A DNA stretch of 62,504 nt. Origin: Alphaproteobacteria bacterium CG1_02_46_17. Lineage in GTDB: Bacteria; Pseudomonadota; Alphaproteobacteria; Micavibrionales; Micavibrionaceae. Below are positions 34,598 to 43,374 of the stretch, piece by piece. How positions within the stretch are numbered: the first letter of the stretch is position 1; every line of letters begins with the position of its first letter. Made by a program: the position numbers and the translations under genes. The notes below the pieces were generated by a model that did not search any database, was not told where the DNA came from, and saw nothing but the letters and a program-made list of their open reading frames with translations. Location of the stretch: the NCBI GenBank assembly GCA_001871905.1, contig MNUG01000013.1, positions 1-62,504 on the forward strand. The letters run 5' to 3'.

Positions 34598-35575
34598 CTA
34601 TGAAGAAACGATCTGTCCAGCCATTTCAGGCCCAACACCTGCGACCCAAGGAGCCTGTTTGCCCTCTTCAATATAGGTTTGCTCTGCTTCAAGACAGGCT
34701 TCGAGCCCTACCCGATAGTTTGGATATGCCAGTTTAACTCCCAGATCATTCTTGATTTTCTGATTTCTTACCGATTTGTTCTCGGAATAAAAACTGATGG
34801 TTATGGGAGCCAGATTAGCATCCTCGAACCGTACCAAAGGTGGCGGGTCAACCCCCAACAAACGGGAAGCGTAGGCAATGACTTCATGGCTCGGGGCCGG
34901 CTCGTCATCGGCGACATTATATACTGATCCCCCTTTGGGGGCGGACATGGACTTGATTAATGTTGTGACAATGTCATCCACATGAACACGACAAAAAGCA
35001 TGTCCCGGTTTCATGATCCGACGCGCAATTCCTCCCCGCACAGAGTCAAGGGCACAACGGCCGGGGCCATAAATTCCAGCCAGACGAAAAATATGAACTG
35101 GCAGTCCCCGTACATTAAAGAGTGACAACCATTGATTTTCAGCGCGAGCGCGTCTGGTTCCGCGAATTGTGGATGGCCGAACGGGAGAGGTCTCATCTAC
35201 CCATGCCCCATCACGATCGCCATAAACACCAGTTGTCGAAAGATACCCGACCCATTCCAGTTCGGGCATCATACTCAGAATATCTTCCGCATGATGCTCG
35301 AATACAATATCGCCCTCTTGGTCGGGCGGAGTGGAAATCAATAAATGTGTGGTTCCCGCCATCATCGAGAACGGATCCCCCAGCGGCTTGTCTTTTTCAA
35401 ACAAGTACCCATCAACACCAGAGGCTCTCAGAGAAGCTCTTTTCTCGCGACTTCTTGTTGTTCCCCCAAGCTGCCAGGTCTCTCCACCTTCTTGTCCCAA
35501 TGCTCGTAACGCCTCACCAAGGTGATGCGCCGTATATCCATATCCAAAACAAAAAAGTTTCTTTTTACTGTCCAT
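34598..35575 (-). CDS. Atypical SDR / NAD(P)-dependent epimerase family protein
   Basis: A 325-residue Rossmann-fold protein. The nucleotide site reads FCFGYGYTAHHLGEAL (GxGxxxxxL-like, as in YeeZ-type atypical SDRs), followed by GYLSTTGVYGDRDGAWVDET (STTGVYG active-site region), FRLAGIYGPGRCALD and HVDDIV. It may reduce or epimerise a nucleotide sugar or small substrate; the true substrate is not evident. Cytoplasmic. It lies downstream of the GST gene on the same strand with a 170-base gap. Confidence 0.78.
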   Translation of the reverse strand: MDSKKKLFCFGYGYTAHHLGEALRALGQEGGETWQLGGTTRSREKRASLRASGVDGYLFEKDKPLGDPFSMMAGTTHLLISTPPDQEGDIVFEHHAEDILSMMPELEWVGYLSTTGVYGDRDGAWVDETSPVRPSTIRGTRRARAENQWLSLFNVRGLPVHIFRLAGIYGPGRCALDSVRGGIARRIMKPGHAFCRVHVDDIVTTLIKSMSAPKGGSVYNVADDEPAPSHEVIAYASRLLGVDPPPLVRFEDANLAPITISFYSENKSVRNQKIKNDLGVKLAYPNYRVGLEACLEAEQTYIEEGKQAPWVAGVGPEMAGQIVSS

Positions 35576-35745
35576 CTCTGATGTTTTATTTCTAAAGATC
35601 TTTTCGATCTCTGTTTTTATCCTCGCTTTATACTAAATCACGAGTTGATGCAGGGGGGTTATCATAATGCTGCGTCTGCGAAAAACACAAGAGGAATTTG
35701 GGAATATTTCCATTATTTCTTTTATATTTATTATTTTTCAGGCTT

Positions 35746-36414
35746 TTAGAAGTCAACATTGCCGTAATGTTGAGCGGGCAGGTGACCCGGCAACCGTTCT
35801 TCCAGAATTCCCTGAAAACTGCGGCGTGATTTAACCCGTGCATACCATTCACGAGCCCCCGAATGCTGATCCCAAGGAACATCCCCTATATAGTCAACAG
35901 TCGAGAGATGCGCGGCAGCGGCGATATCGGCTTGTGAAAAATGATCTCCAGCAAGCCAGTTCCGTTTTTCACACAAGAAACTGATGTAATCCAGATGGTA
36001 ATGGATATTGGCGTGTCCAGCACGGATCGCAGGGCCGTTTGGCTCCCCTAGACGCAAGAAACGCTTCATCATTTTCTCACCCACCAGATTATCGGTAACC
36101 TCGCGCGAGAATTTAATATCAAACCATGATACTAGGCGTCGTGTTTCTGCGCGTTGGTAGGCATCACGGCCAATCAAGTCAATTTCCGGATAAACTTCCT
36201 CAAGATATTCTCCGATCACCCAGCTTCCCGACAAGGTGGTTCCATCTTCTTCCACAAGAACAGGGACGTCTCCGGCAGGATTCAAGGCAAGAAAGTCAGT
36301 CCGGCGTTCCCAAATCTTTTCCAGTTTGAGATCAAAATCGAGCCCTTTTTCCGACATGATAATGCGGACTTTGCGGGAAAAAGGTTGCAGCCATAGGTGA
36401 AATAATGTGCGCAT
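35746..36414 (-). CDS. Glutathione S-transferase family protein
   Basis: A 222-residue GST: a thioredoxin-like N-terminal domain starting LFHLWLQPFSRKVRIIM with a Ser in the active-site region, the conserved NPAGDVPVLVEEDGTTLSGSW (cis-Pro and the Glu/Ser glutathione contacts), and an all-helical C-terminal domain with DHFSQADIAAAAHLSTVDYIG. It probably conjugates or reduces electrophiles. It is transcribed divergently from cytochrome b561. Confidence 0.88.
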   Translation of the reverse strand: MRTLFHLWLQPFSRKVRIIMSEKGLDFDLKLEKIWERRTDFLALNPAGDVPVLVEEDGTTLSGSWVIGEYLEEVYPEIDLIGRDAYQRAETRRLVSWFDIKFSREVTDNLVGEKMMKRFLRLGEPNGPAIRAGHANIHYHLDYISFLCEKRNWLAGDHFSQADIAAAAHLSTVDYIGDVPWDQHSGAREWYARVKSRRSFQGILEERLPGHLPAQHYGNVDF

Positions 36415-36520
36415 CTTGATTTTAGAGTAACCGAATTATACATTGAGAGCCAGTGCGGATTTATTAGTTTCCTAATATTATGCATATGAATAGCTTTTTA
36501 TTTTCAATTCGGAGGATCTG

Positions 36521-37090
36521 ATGACAGATCATTACACGCGCGTGGCTATCCTGTTACATTGGTTGATCGGACTGTCGATTATTGCCTTGCTGGCTCTGGG
36601 ACTGATCATGGAAGACCTCCCAAAAACATACCGGATGGAAGCGTTTATGGTTCATAAATCTTTGGGGCTGACTGTTCTGGTTCTCTCTGTCGTGCGGTTA
36701 GTCTGGAGACTGACACACAAAGTTCCCGACTTGCCGGAAACCATGAAAAAATGGGAAAAATTTACAGCTCATGCTGTTCATGCTGCACTCTATTTTCTAA
36801 TGATTGCATTACCTTTTACCGGTTGGGCCTTGGTTTCAAGCAGTCCGCGCGGCTTTCCAACCATCTGGTTTGGCTTATTCGAATGGCCTCACCTGCCCGT
36901 TTTGTCAGAGATCGTCAACAAGAAAGAGGTTTCGGATAGTTTCGGTGAAGTCCATGAAACTCTGGCATGGATTGCAATTTTCCTGATCGCGGCACATATC
37001 GGTGCAGCTCTCAAACACCATTTTATCAATCGCGACAACGTCCTGACCCGTATGTTGCCGTTTCTTGCCACTCCATCACAAAGGGGGTAG
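36521..37090 (+). CDS. Cytochrome b561 family protein
   Basis: A 189-residue four-helix membrane protein (CybB type). His ligands for two b hemes are visible in ILLHWLIG, MVHKSLGLTV, AHAVHAALYFLM and HIGAALKHHF. It moves electrons from quinol in the inner membrane. It ends 8 bases before the YceI gene, the standard pairing, and is probably co-transcribed with it. TCGGAGGA precedes the ATG. Confidence 0.9.
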   Translation: MTDHYTRVAILLHWLIGLSIIALLALGLIMEDLPKTYRMEAFMVHKSLGLTVLVLSVVRLVWRLTHKVPDLPETMKKWEKFTAHAVHAALYFLMIALPFTGWALVSSSPRGFPTIWFGLFEWPHLPVLSEIVNKKEVSDSFGEVHETLAWIAIFLIAAHIGAALKHHFINRDNVLTRMLPFLATPSQRG

Positions 37091-37098
37091 AGACACCA

Positions 37099-37707
37099 AT
37101 GTTGTCCCTCTTACCCAAGCAACCGAGATTTGTTTTGAGTTTAATCGCTGGTGGGATTCTTCTTTCATTGACTCCAGCAGCAATGGCAGACGCCCCTATT
37201 TGGGCTGTTGACCCTAGTAACAGCAAAATAGAGTTTTCCGGCACACAAAGCGGGGAAGCTTTTACAGGCCAGATCAGGGATTTTAAGGCCGAGATTACAT
37301 TCGACGCCGACCATCTCGACCAGTCACATATCCTTGCGACTATTGATATGTCCTCTGCGCAGACGGGAGACAAAATGATCGACGGGTCGCTATCGTCCGA
37401 TGAATGGCTAAACCCCGGGAAATTTCCCAAGGCGGTATTTGAAACCGTATCTCTTGAAGACAAAGGATCGGGCAAGGAAAATATTGAGCATTATGTGGCT
37501 CATGGGCATTTGACCATTTTAGGAGTCTCCAAAGACATGGAACTGCCTTTTTCCCTTAAAACTGAAGGGCAACATGCCATTATGGATGGGCAATTGACGT
37601 TAAATCGCCTTGATTACGGGATCGGAAAAGATGCCGATGGAAATGCAGAATGGGTGTCTGATCCGATTCTGGTTAAAATTCATGTTGAGGCCAGCCGTAC
37701 ACCCTGA
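37099..37707 (+). CDS. YceI family periplasmic lipid-binding protein
   Basis: YceI domain protein of 202 residues with a signal peptide (LSLIAGGILLSLTPAAMA). The lipocalin-like barrel has WAVDPSNSKIEFSGTQSGEAFTG, FDADHLDQS, LSSDEWLNPGKFPKAVFE and GHLTILGVSKDMELPF, all typical. Family members bind polyisoprenoids, and the pairing with cytochrome b561 suggests a role in periplasmic quinone-like electron transfer. The start is the ATG at 37099; the longer frame from 36967 lies inside the b561 gene. Confidence 0.92.
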   Translation: MLSLLPKQPRFVLSLIAGGILLSLTPAAMADAPIWAVDPSNSKIEFSGTQSGEAFTGQIRDFKAEITFDADHLDQSHILATIDMSSAQTGDKMIDGSLSSDEWLNPGKFPKAVFETVSLEDKGSGKENIEHYVAHGHLTILGVSKDMELPFSLKTEGQHAIMDGQLTLNRLDYGIGKDADGNAEWVSDPILVKIHVEASRTP

Positions 37708-37802
37708 TTTTTTCTCAATCTTTATCCCAATCTTTATATTGTGTTTCCTTTTGCGATGCGGCATGGTGTTGCCGCATTTCTCCTTAACCACCGGACACCA
37801 AC

Positions 37803-38594
37803 ATGATTGATTATCTACACGCATTTATATTGGGCCTTGTCGAAGGTATTACCGAATTTCTTCCCATTTCCTCGACAGGCCATTTAATTCTGGCGGGTGA
37901 CGCACTCGGGTTTAGTTCTCCCATTGCCAAGATGTTCATGGTGGTGATTCAGTTGGGCGCCATTCTGGCTGTTTGCTGGCTATACCGCACCAAATGTCTG
38001 GACGTGGCCCTTCACATTCACAAGAGACCACAGCAAATCTTTGTTGCGAAACTGTTGGTTGCCTTTTTCCCTGCGGCCATTGTCGGGCTGGCCTTTCATA
38101 GTGTTATTGAAGAGAAGCTATTCTCTCCTCTCATTGTCGCTATATCCTTGGTGATTGGTGGCATTGCAATCTGGGTCATTGAAAAATTCCGCCCCGAACC
38201 TGTAACCCACACCATAGATGACTTAACTTTCAAACAGGCGTTCTGGATTGGGGTTGCGCAGATTTTTTCGCTTATCCCCGGAACATCCCGTTCAGGAGCC
38301 ACCATCATGGGGGGCATGATCGCCAAGCTTGACCGCAAGGCAGCAACAGAATTTTCTTTCTTTCTGGCCATTCCGGTGATGTTTGGGGCAACTTTTCTTG
38401 ATGTCACAAAATATGCCACCACCCTAACCGCACATGACATCCTATTGATTGCAATAGGCTTTGTCGTATCATTCTTTTCGGGACTCGTGGCTATTAAATT
38501 TTTGGTGCGGTATGTCAGCACTCACAGCTTCATATCTTTTGCGATTTACCGGATTATATTTGGTAGTGCGATGATAATCTATTATCTGATCTAG
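37803..38594 (+). CDS. uppP: Undecaprenyl-diphosphatase
   Basis: UppP (BacA) family, 263 residues, all membrane. It removes a phosphate from undecaprenyl pyrophosphate to recycle the lipid carrier for peptidoglycan and O-antigen. Both signature blocks are intact: EGITEFLPISSTGHLIL (catalytic Glu and Ser) and IPGTSRSGATIMGGM (catalytic Arg). The stop overlaps that of the convergent rsmD by 4 bases. Confidence 0.95.
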   Translation: MIDYLHAFILGLVEGITEFLPISSTGHLILAGDALGFSSPIAKMFMVVIQLGAILAVCWLYRTKCLDVALHIHKRPQQIFVAKLLVAFFPAAIVGLAFHSVIEEKLFSPLIVAISLVIGGIAIWVIEKFRPEPVTHTIDDLTFKQAFWIGVAQIFSLIPGTSRSGATIMGGMIAKLDRKAATEFSFFLAIPVMFGATFLDVTKYATTLTAHDILLIAIGFVVSFFSGLVAIKFLVRYVSTHSFISFAIYRIIFGSAMIIYYLI

Positions 38595-39133
38595 ACAGAC
38601 AAAAACCTGACGATTGTTTCTCCATATTGCTTTTCAAAATCCTGTTCTCCCATATCGGGGGGGCAGACCCATCCTTTTTCACTTTCCAAAACAAGCCACG
38701 CATCTTGATTCAGCCAGCCAAATTCGCGTAGCGCACGAACACAAGGGACAATAAGTTCTTTGTTGTAGGGAGGATCAAGAAATACCAGATCGAATTTCTT
38801 TCCCTCAAGAGGCTTCGAGATTTTTGTGACGTCCATTTGCTTGAATTCCGCATAATCCAGAACCCCCAGCGCCGTGGCATTCTCTTGCGCCAGAGATAGG
38901 GATGTGCGGGAAATATCACAAAATAAAGCCGATCCTGCACCTTGAGAGAGCGCTTCCAGTCCCAGAGCGCCGGTTCCACAGAACCCATCCAGAACATGAG
39001 CCCCCGCCACCGCACCTCTTGAGAAGAGCGCATTGAAGATAGCCTGACGCACCTTGTCTGACGTCGGGCGTATGTCCTGATTTTTAGGGGTCTTGAGCGG
39101 TCTCCCCCTACATGTTCCTCCGATAATTCTCAT
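38591..39133 (-). CDS. rsmD: 16S rRNA m2G966 methyltransferase
   Basis: RsmD, 180 residues, methylates G966 of 16S rRNA with SAM. It starts MRIIGGTCRGRPLKTPKN, the family hallmark, followed by RPTSDKVRQAIFN, the SAM loop VLDGFCGTGALGLEAL and the catalytic FLDPPYN. It stands between uppP and tadA and overlaps uppP tail to tail. Confidence 0.95.
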   Translation of the reverse strand: MRIIGGTCRGRPLKTPKNQDIRPTSDKVRQAIFNALFSRGAVAGAHVLDGFCGTGALGLEALSQGAGSALFCDISRTSLSLAQENATALGVLDYAEFKQMDVTKISKPLEGKKFDLVFLDPPYNKELIVPCVRALREFGWLNQDAWLVLESEKGWVCPPDMGEQDFEKQYGETIVRFLSV

Positions 39134-39185
39134 ATCAGCTTATTCCGTTTTTGCTTTTTTCTAAAATTATCAGTACAAATCCCAT

Positions 39186-39653
39186 ATGCATATATCTGAT
39201 GATCCACACCATACAAGAATGCTGGCCGCGCTGGAAGAGGCGCGTTTGGCTGGCGAACGGGATGAAGTTCCAATCGGCGCAGTTCTGGTTCATCGGGACA
39301 GTGGCAAGATTACGGCCCGTGCCGGAAACAGGACAATTGAACACTGTGACCCCACAGCCCATGCTGAAATTCAAGTTATTCGTGACGTATGCCAACATGA
39401 AGGGGCACAACGAATTCCAGATTATGATCTATATGTTACGTTGGAACCTTGCCCGATGTGCGCGGCAGCTATCAGTTTCGCACGGATCGGTACCATCTAT
39501 TTCGGTGCATCTGACCCAAAAAGTGGGGGTTTGACGTCCACAGTCAATTTATATGGTCATTCACAACTTCATCATAAACCATCTGTGGTCAGTGGTATTT
39601 TGCAAGAAGAGTGTGCAGAAATTTTGAAGAATTTTTTTGCTCTAAAAAGATAG
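39186..39653 (+). CDS. tadA: tRNA-specific adenosine deaminase
   Basis: TadA, 155 residues, converts wobble A34 of tRNA-Arg(ACG) to inosine. The zinc-deaminase motif is clear: PTAHAEIQVIRD (His ligand and catalytic Glu) and EPCPMCAAAI (two Cys ligands). Length is standard. Divergent from rsmD and convergent with gcrA across a shared hairpin. Confidence 0.95.
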   Translation: MHISDDPHHTRMLAALEEARLAGERDEVPIGAVLVHRDSGKITARAGNRTIEHCDPTAHAEIQVIRDVCQHEGAQRIPDYDLYVTLEPCPMCAAAISFARIGTIYFGASDPKSGGLTSTVNLYGHSQLHHKPSVVSGILQEECAEILKNFFALKR

Positions 39654-39664
39654 TGTTCATAAAG

Positions 39665-39684
39665 AAACCCCCATAAGGGGGTTT
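39665..39684. terminator. Shared terminator between tadA and gcrA
   Basis: AAACCCCC (39665-39672) and GGGGGTTT (39677-39684) close an ATAA loop between the two convergent genes. T-rich sequence follows in both directions, though the plus-strand tail is interrupted. Confidence 0.7.
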
Positions 39685-39713
39685 GATCATTTTCGGTTGG
39701 GTCTTTATTGCGC

Positions 39714-40241
39714 TTAGGAGGAGGAAACCTTTCTACGCAACACATCTGCATCGATTTTTGCCAGATCATCGATACGCAATTTGCTTCTGGTATTGACCTG
39801 ATAGGCAAGGCGGCAATGATGTTCACAGTATGTCATGCCTTCAGCGGCTGTTCCGCCACAGAATTTAAATCCTTCTTCTTTAGGGTCGCCAACTGGCCAA
39901 CGGCACATGCCTTCTCTCAACTCAACCAGTTGAACACCTGCCCCAACACAGAAATCAGGTTCGATTCTTGGCATGACTATCGGCGCAATAATATCGCGGC
40001 TGGTTACTTTAGGGGCGCGGGTCGTGCGCGCTTCTGATGGTTTACGGGGGGCACGTTGAACGGCAGCACCTTCCCCATTTTCCTGAATAGGAGAAACCCG
40101 ACCAGAAAGCTTCAGGCGGTGAGCCTTACCAATCACAGCGTTTCTGGTCACTCCACCAATCAGTTTGGCGATTTCGGCGGCGGTTTTACCTTCTCCCCAT
40201 AGTCTTTTGAGAAGCGCAACGCGTTCATCAGTCCAGCTCAT
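39714..40241 (-). CDS. gcrA: GcrA cell-cycle regulator
   Basis: GcrA, 175 residues, a sigma-70 cofactor that activates promoters carrying CcrM-methylated GANTC sites in alphaproteobacteria. The N-terminal helix-turn-helix is textbook: MSWTDERVALLKRLW, GKTAAEIAKLIGGVTRNAVIGKAHRL. The middle is a basic linker, and the C-terminal RNA-polymerase-binding part contains CRWPVGDPKEEGFKFCGG and MTYCEHHCRLAY with a Cys/His set. GGAGGAG precedes the ATG. Three GANTC motifs lie upstream, suggesting control by the same circuit. Confidence 0.95.
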   Translation of the reverse strand: MSWTDERVALLKRLWGEGKTAAEIAKLIGGVTRNAVIGKAHRLKLSGRVSPIQENGEGAAVQRAPRKPSEARTTRAPKVTSRDIIAPIVMPRIEPDFCVGAGVQLVELREGMCRWPVGDPKEEGFKFCGGTAAEGMTYCEHHCRLAYQVNTRSKLRIDDLAKIDADVLRRKVSSS

Positions 40242-40334
40242 ATTTTTCTCCTCCAGTTATGATCCACTTCGCAACGAATGAAATAAAATTTGCTACGAAT
40301 TTTCTTGGAACTGAAAGTACCTTATCAAAGGGTT

Positions 40335-40441
40335 GATTCGCTGCTCAAGAATCCCTGATTCGTTTTTCGCTTTTATCCACAGCGAAGAATGATTGAATTG
40401 TTTTTTTGGAGTTATGCACCGGAATCGAGTCCCCATTCCGC
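40335..40441 (-). promoter_or_regulatory. gcrA: GANTC cluster upstream of gcrA
   Basis: Five GANTC sites: 40335-40339, 40349-40353, 40357-40361, then 40432-40436 and 40437-40441 (the last two inside the 3' end of era). The site at 40335 falls between a weak -35 (TTGAGC on minus, 40343-40348) and -10 (TAAGGT, 40319-40324). Random expectation is about one per 256 bases. Confidence 0.5.
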
Positions 40442-41338
40442 GTAATAAAGAGGATCGTCTTTCCATTTCTCGGTTACGCGGACAAAAAGTTTCAAGTGGA
40501 CAGTCGTTTCAAGAAGCGTTTCCAGCTCCATACGCGCACGCGTTCCGATTTCACGCAGACGTGACCCACCTTTACCTAGAATAATGGATTTCAAATGATC
40601 GCGTGTCACATGAATTGTTTGTTGCAACTTGACACTTCCATTATCGAATTGTTCCCAGACCTCTGTTTCCACCGTAATTTCATACGGAACTTCCTCATGC
40701 AGTTGCAGGAAAACCTGTTCACGCGTGATCTCCGCCGCCAACAAGCGCATTGGCATATCTGTAACTTGATCTTCATCAAACAACCAGAGTCCTTGCGGCA
40801 AGAATTTTATACATTCTCTCAAAACATCTTCAACGCCATCCCCCGTCATAGCCGAGATCATAAAAGTCGCCGTAAAAGGGCAGAGTTGATTGAGTCGTGC
40901 CGCCAATTCGAGTAGCTTTGGTTTGGCAATTGCATCGACTTTATTCAAGAGCAGAAAAACCGGACGGGTTTTTACAATCTCTGTTAATCGCTCAATCGCT
41001 TTCAGATCAGATGCATTCGGGCCTTTTTTCTTGGCATCAAAAATATATGCCACCATATCGCCTTCATCAGCGCCACCCCATGCCGCAGATACCATTGCCC
41101 GTTCAAGACGGGTCGAGGCATTGAACAGGCCCGGCGTATCCACCAGAATAACCTGCGCCTTATCTTTAATGACGATCCCCATAATCCGGTTACGGGTTGT
41201 CTGAACCTTGGGCGAGACAATCGAGACTTTTTGCCCAACCAATTGATTGACCAGAGTTGATTTTCCGGCATTGGGTGCGCCGATTACCGCGACATAACCG
41301 CATTGTGTTTGAGCCGAATCCGGCTGTTGTTCAGACAT
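40412..41338 (-). CDS. era: Era GTPase
   Basis: Era, 308 residues, a GTPase with a KH domain that binds the 3' end of 16S rRNA during 30S maturation. G1 GAPNAGKST, G2 region KVQTTRNRIMG, G3 VDTPG, G4 LNKVD, then the KH domain with ILGKGGSRLREIGTRARMELE. Its start overlaps the rnc stop by one base (TAATG), so the two are translationally coupled; rRNA processing and Era function are linked in this conserved order. Confidence 0.97.
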   Translation of the reverse strand: MSEQQPDSAQTQCGYVAVIGAPNAGKSTLVNQLVGQKVSIVSPKVQTTRNRIMGIVIKDKAQVILVDTPGLFNASTRLERAMVSAAWGGADEGDMVAYIFDAKKKGPNASDLKAIERLTEIVKTRPVFLLLNKVDAIAKPKLLELAARLNQLCPFTATFMISAMTGDGVEDVLRECIKFLPQGLWLFDEDQVTDMPMRLLAAEITREQVFLQLHEEVPYEITVETEVWEQFDNGSVKLQQTIHVTRDHLKSIILGKGGSRLREIGTRARMELETLLETTVHLKLFVRVTEKWKDDPLYYAEWGLDSGA

Positions 41339-42057
41339 TATTTCTTATCTTTCAATAGATCGTATAAAGATTGTGCTGCCAGTTTTTCGGCGGTTCTGCG
41401 AGATGATCCTTTGGCCTCTATAGGGTCGTACCCCTCAACGGTAACAGATACTGTAAAAACAGGGGCGTGATCAGGGCCTTCACGGGAAATAATATCATAT
41501 GTCGGCACGGGTAGTTTTCGTCCTTGCGCCCATTCCTGCAACGCCGTTTTGGAGTCGACAGGCGGTTGCACCAATGTATAGATTTTATCCCCCCAGAGAG
41601 ACGTAATGACTTCCTGACAGGGGGCATATCCATGATCGAGAAAAATTGCACCGATTATGGCTTCCATACAATCGGCAAGCAAATTTTCTTGATTTCGCCC
41701 CCCTGCAGCACGTTCAGCCTCGGATGTTCTAACGATTTCAGGAATTTCCAGATCTGTTGCTATTTTGGCTAGCGTTTGCGTGCAGGCCAGTGCGGAATGG
41801 CGCCGCGCCAACGCACCCTCATTTTCATAAGGGAAGCAGCGATAGAGTATTTCTGCAATCACCAACCCCAGAACACGGTCGCCCAAAAATTCCAGACGTT
41901 CATAATTCTGTTCTTCCGTCATACTGGCATGCGTCAAGGCATGGCACAAATGTTCCGGATTCTTGAAATGATACCCCAAACGGTCTTGAAAAACCTTCAA
42001 ACGAAGGTTGGCAGATTCCTGCTCCTCAATGTCTCGATCCGTCAGACGCTTGCTCAT
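41338..42057 (-). CDS. rnc: Ribonuclease III
   Basis: RNase III, 239 residues, cuts double-stranded RNA in rRNA precursors and mRNAs. The signature ERLEFLGDRVLGLVIAE carries the metal-binding Glu and Asp; a second acidic site is in NLLADCMEAIIGAIFLD. The C-terminal dsRNA-binding domain holds TALQEWAQGRKLPVPTY and GSSRRTAEKLAAQSLY. Overlaps lepB by 4 bases and era by 1. Confidence 0.97.
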   Translation of the reverse strand: MSKRLTDRDIEEQESANLRLKVFQDRLGYHFKNPEHLCHALTHASMTEEQNYERLEFLGDRVLGLVIAEILYRCFPYENEGALARRHSALACTQTLAKIATDLEIPEIVRTSEAERAAGGRNQENLLADCMEAIIGAIFLDHGYAPCQEVITSLWGDKIYTLVQPPVDSKTALQEWAQGRKLPVPTYDIISREGPDHAPVFTVSVTVEGYDPIEAKGSSRRTAEKLAAQSLYDLLKDKK

Positions 42058-42914
42058 TTACCACTCTCTTTCAGAGTGGTTCCATTTCCAATTCTGCTAA
42101 AAATCCTGCTGTAACGGACAGCCCATGGCCACTTCCAGAATTCAAACAAATTGGCAGATCCATTGGTTGAAAAGAAAAGTACTTCGGCCCGCCCCTCGAA
42201 ATTATCGAACGGCACATACCCCACCAGATCAAGAACTCGGCTGTCTCGTGAGTTATCGCGGTTATCGCCCATCATGAAGAAATGTCCGGCCGGAACTTTG
42301 TATTTAATTGTGTTATCTAACGGACCTTCATCTGATTCTTCATAGATCGTATGCTTTACACCGCCGGGCAGAGTCTCGATATACTCCATAGCCTTTGCCG
42401 TTCCGGAAATTTCCTTCTTATATTCCATCATTCCGACCGCCTTGCGATCAACCAATTCGTCATTGATGTAAAGGCGTCCATTGATCACTTGGATCGTATC
42501 TCCCGGCAATCCGATTACACGTTTGATATAATCAATTCTGGTATCAGTGGGTAATTTGAAAACAACCACATCCCCGCGCTCGGGTTGCTCGGGCATGAAA
42601 CGTCCTTCAAAAGTTGCCATTCCGAATGGTATGGAGTGGCGGCTATATCCGTAGGAATATTTGGAAATGAATAAATAATCCCCTACCAGTAAATTCGGTA
42701 CCATCGAAGTTGACGGAATATTGAACGGTTCGAATAAAAATGTTCGTACCAGCAAAGCGAGAAAGACTGCGATCAAAATGGTGCGCGTCGTCTCTCCTAT
42801 GGTTTCCTTATTGTTTTGATCTTCCTCTTTGGGAGTTGCCACCAAACTTTCAGGAACTGATTGGTCTTTTGCAGGATCTTCGTTTGTCATCGTCTTTTTA
42901 TCTTCCATATTCAT
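42054..42914 (-). CDS. lepB: Signal peptidase I
   Basis: LepB, 286 residues, cleaves signal peptides at the outer face of the inner membrane. A short charged N-terminus is followed by one membrane helix (RTILIAVFLALLVRTFLF), the catalytic Ser in NIPSTSMVPNLLVGDY, the catalytic Lys in DYIKRVIGLPGD, and the late box FFMMGDNRDNSRDSR. The first of two close in-frame ATGs is used; the second, 6 bases on, is equally possible. It follows acpS and overlaps rnc by ATGA. Confidence 0.96.
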   Translation of the reverse strand: MNMEDKKTMTNEDPAKDQSVPESLVATPKEEDQNNKETIGETTRTILIAVFLALLVRTFLFEPFNIPSTSMVPNLLVGDYLFISKYSYGYSRHSIPFGMATFEGRFMPEQPERGDVVVFKLPTDTRIDYIKRVIGLPGDTIQVINGRLYINDELVDRKAVGMMEYKKEISGTAKAMEYIETLPGGVKHTIYEESDEGPLDNTIKYKVPAGHFFMMGDNRDNSRDSRVLDLVGYVPFDNFEGRAEVLFFSTNGSANLFEFWKWPWAVRYSRIFSRIGNGTTLKESGK

Positions 42915-42972
42915 CTATTTGTCATACCTAATATCCTTAAGAAAATCCAGCCCTGCTCAGGCTCTCATGCCA

Positions 42973-43374
42973 CTAAACAGCTTCAATCACCACATGAGCT
43001 TGTGCCAGTGGGGGTTCATCAGTCAAAGTGATGTGAATAAACGCGGTTTTTCCGGTTGGGGTCAGTTTATCCAACCAGTCCCGTGCGCCATTTGTAAGGC
43101 GCAAGGTTGGTTTTCCATTTGCATCATTGATGACGGCAATATCGCGCATATAAACACCATGATTAAACCCTGTCCCCAAAGCCTTAGAGCAAGCTTCCTT
43201 GGCAGCAAAGCGTTTGGCATAGGTTGCAATATGCGTTCCGGCAGAGCGTCGCCTTTCAGCCTTGGCAATTTCTTCGGGCGAAAAACATCTGTGAATAAAG
43301 CGGTTGCCAAATTTTTCGAGTGTTTTTTCTACACGGCGAATATCAATCAAATCACTGCCTATCCCGATAATCAT
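42973..43374 (-). CDS. acpS: Holo-ACP synthase
   Basis: AcpS, 133 residues, transfers phosphopantetheine from CoA to acyl carrier protein. MIIGIGSDLIDIRRVEK is the expected N-terminus (metal-binding Asp), with FSPEEIAKAE and RFAAKEACSKALGTG (catalytic Glu and Lys) following. The start at 43374 overlaps the end of the DUF2062 gene by 4 bases; the longer frame beyond it lies within that gene and is rejected. Confidence 0.95.
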   Translation of the reverse strand: MIIGIGSDLIDIRRVEKTLEKFGNRFIHRCFSPEEIAKAERRRSAGTHIATYAKRFAAKEACSKALGTGFNHGVYMRDIAVINDANGKPTLRLTNGARDWLDKLTPTGKTAFIHITLTDEPPLAQAHVVIEAV

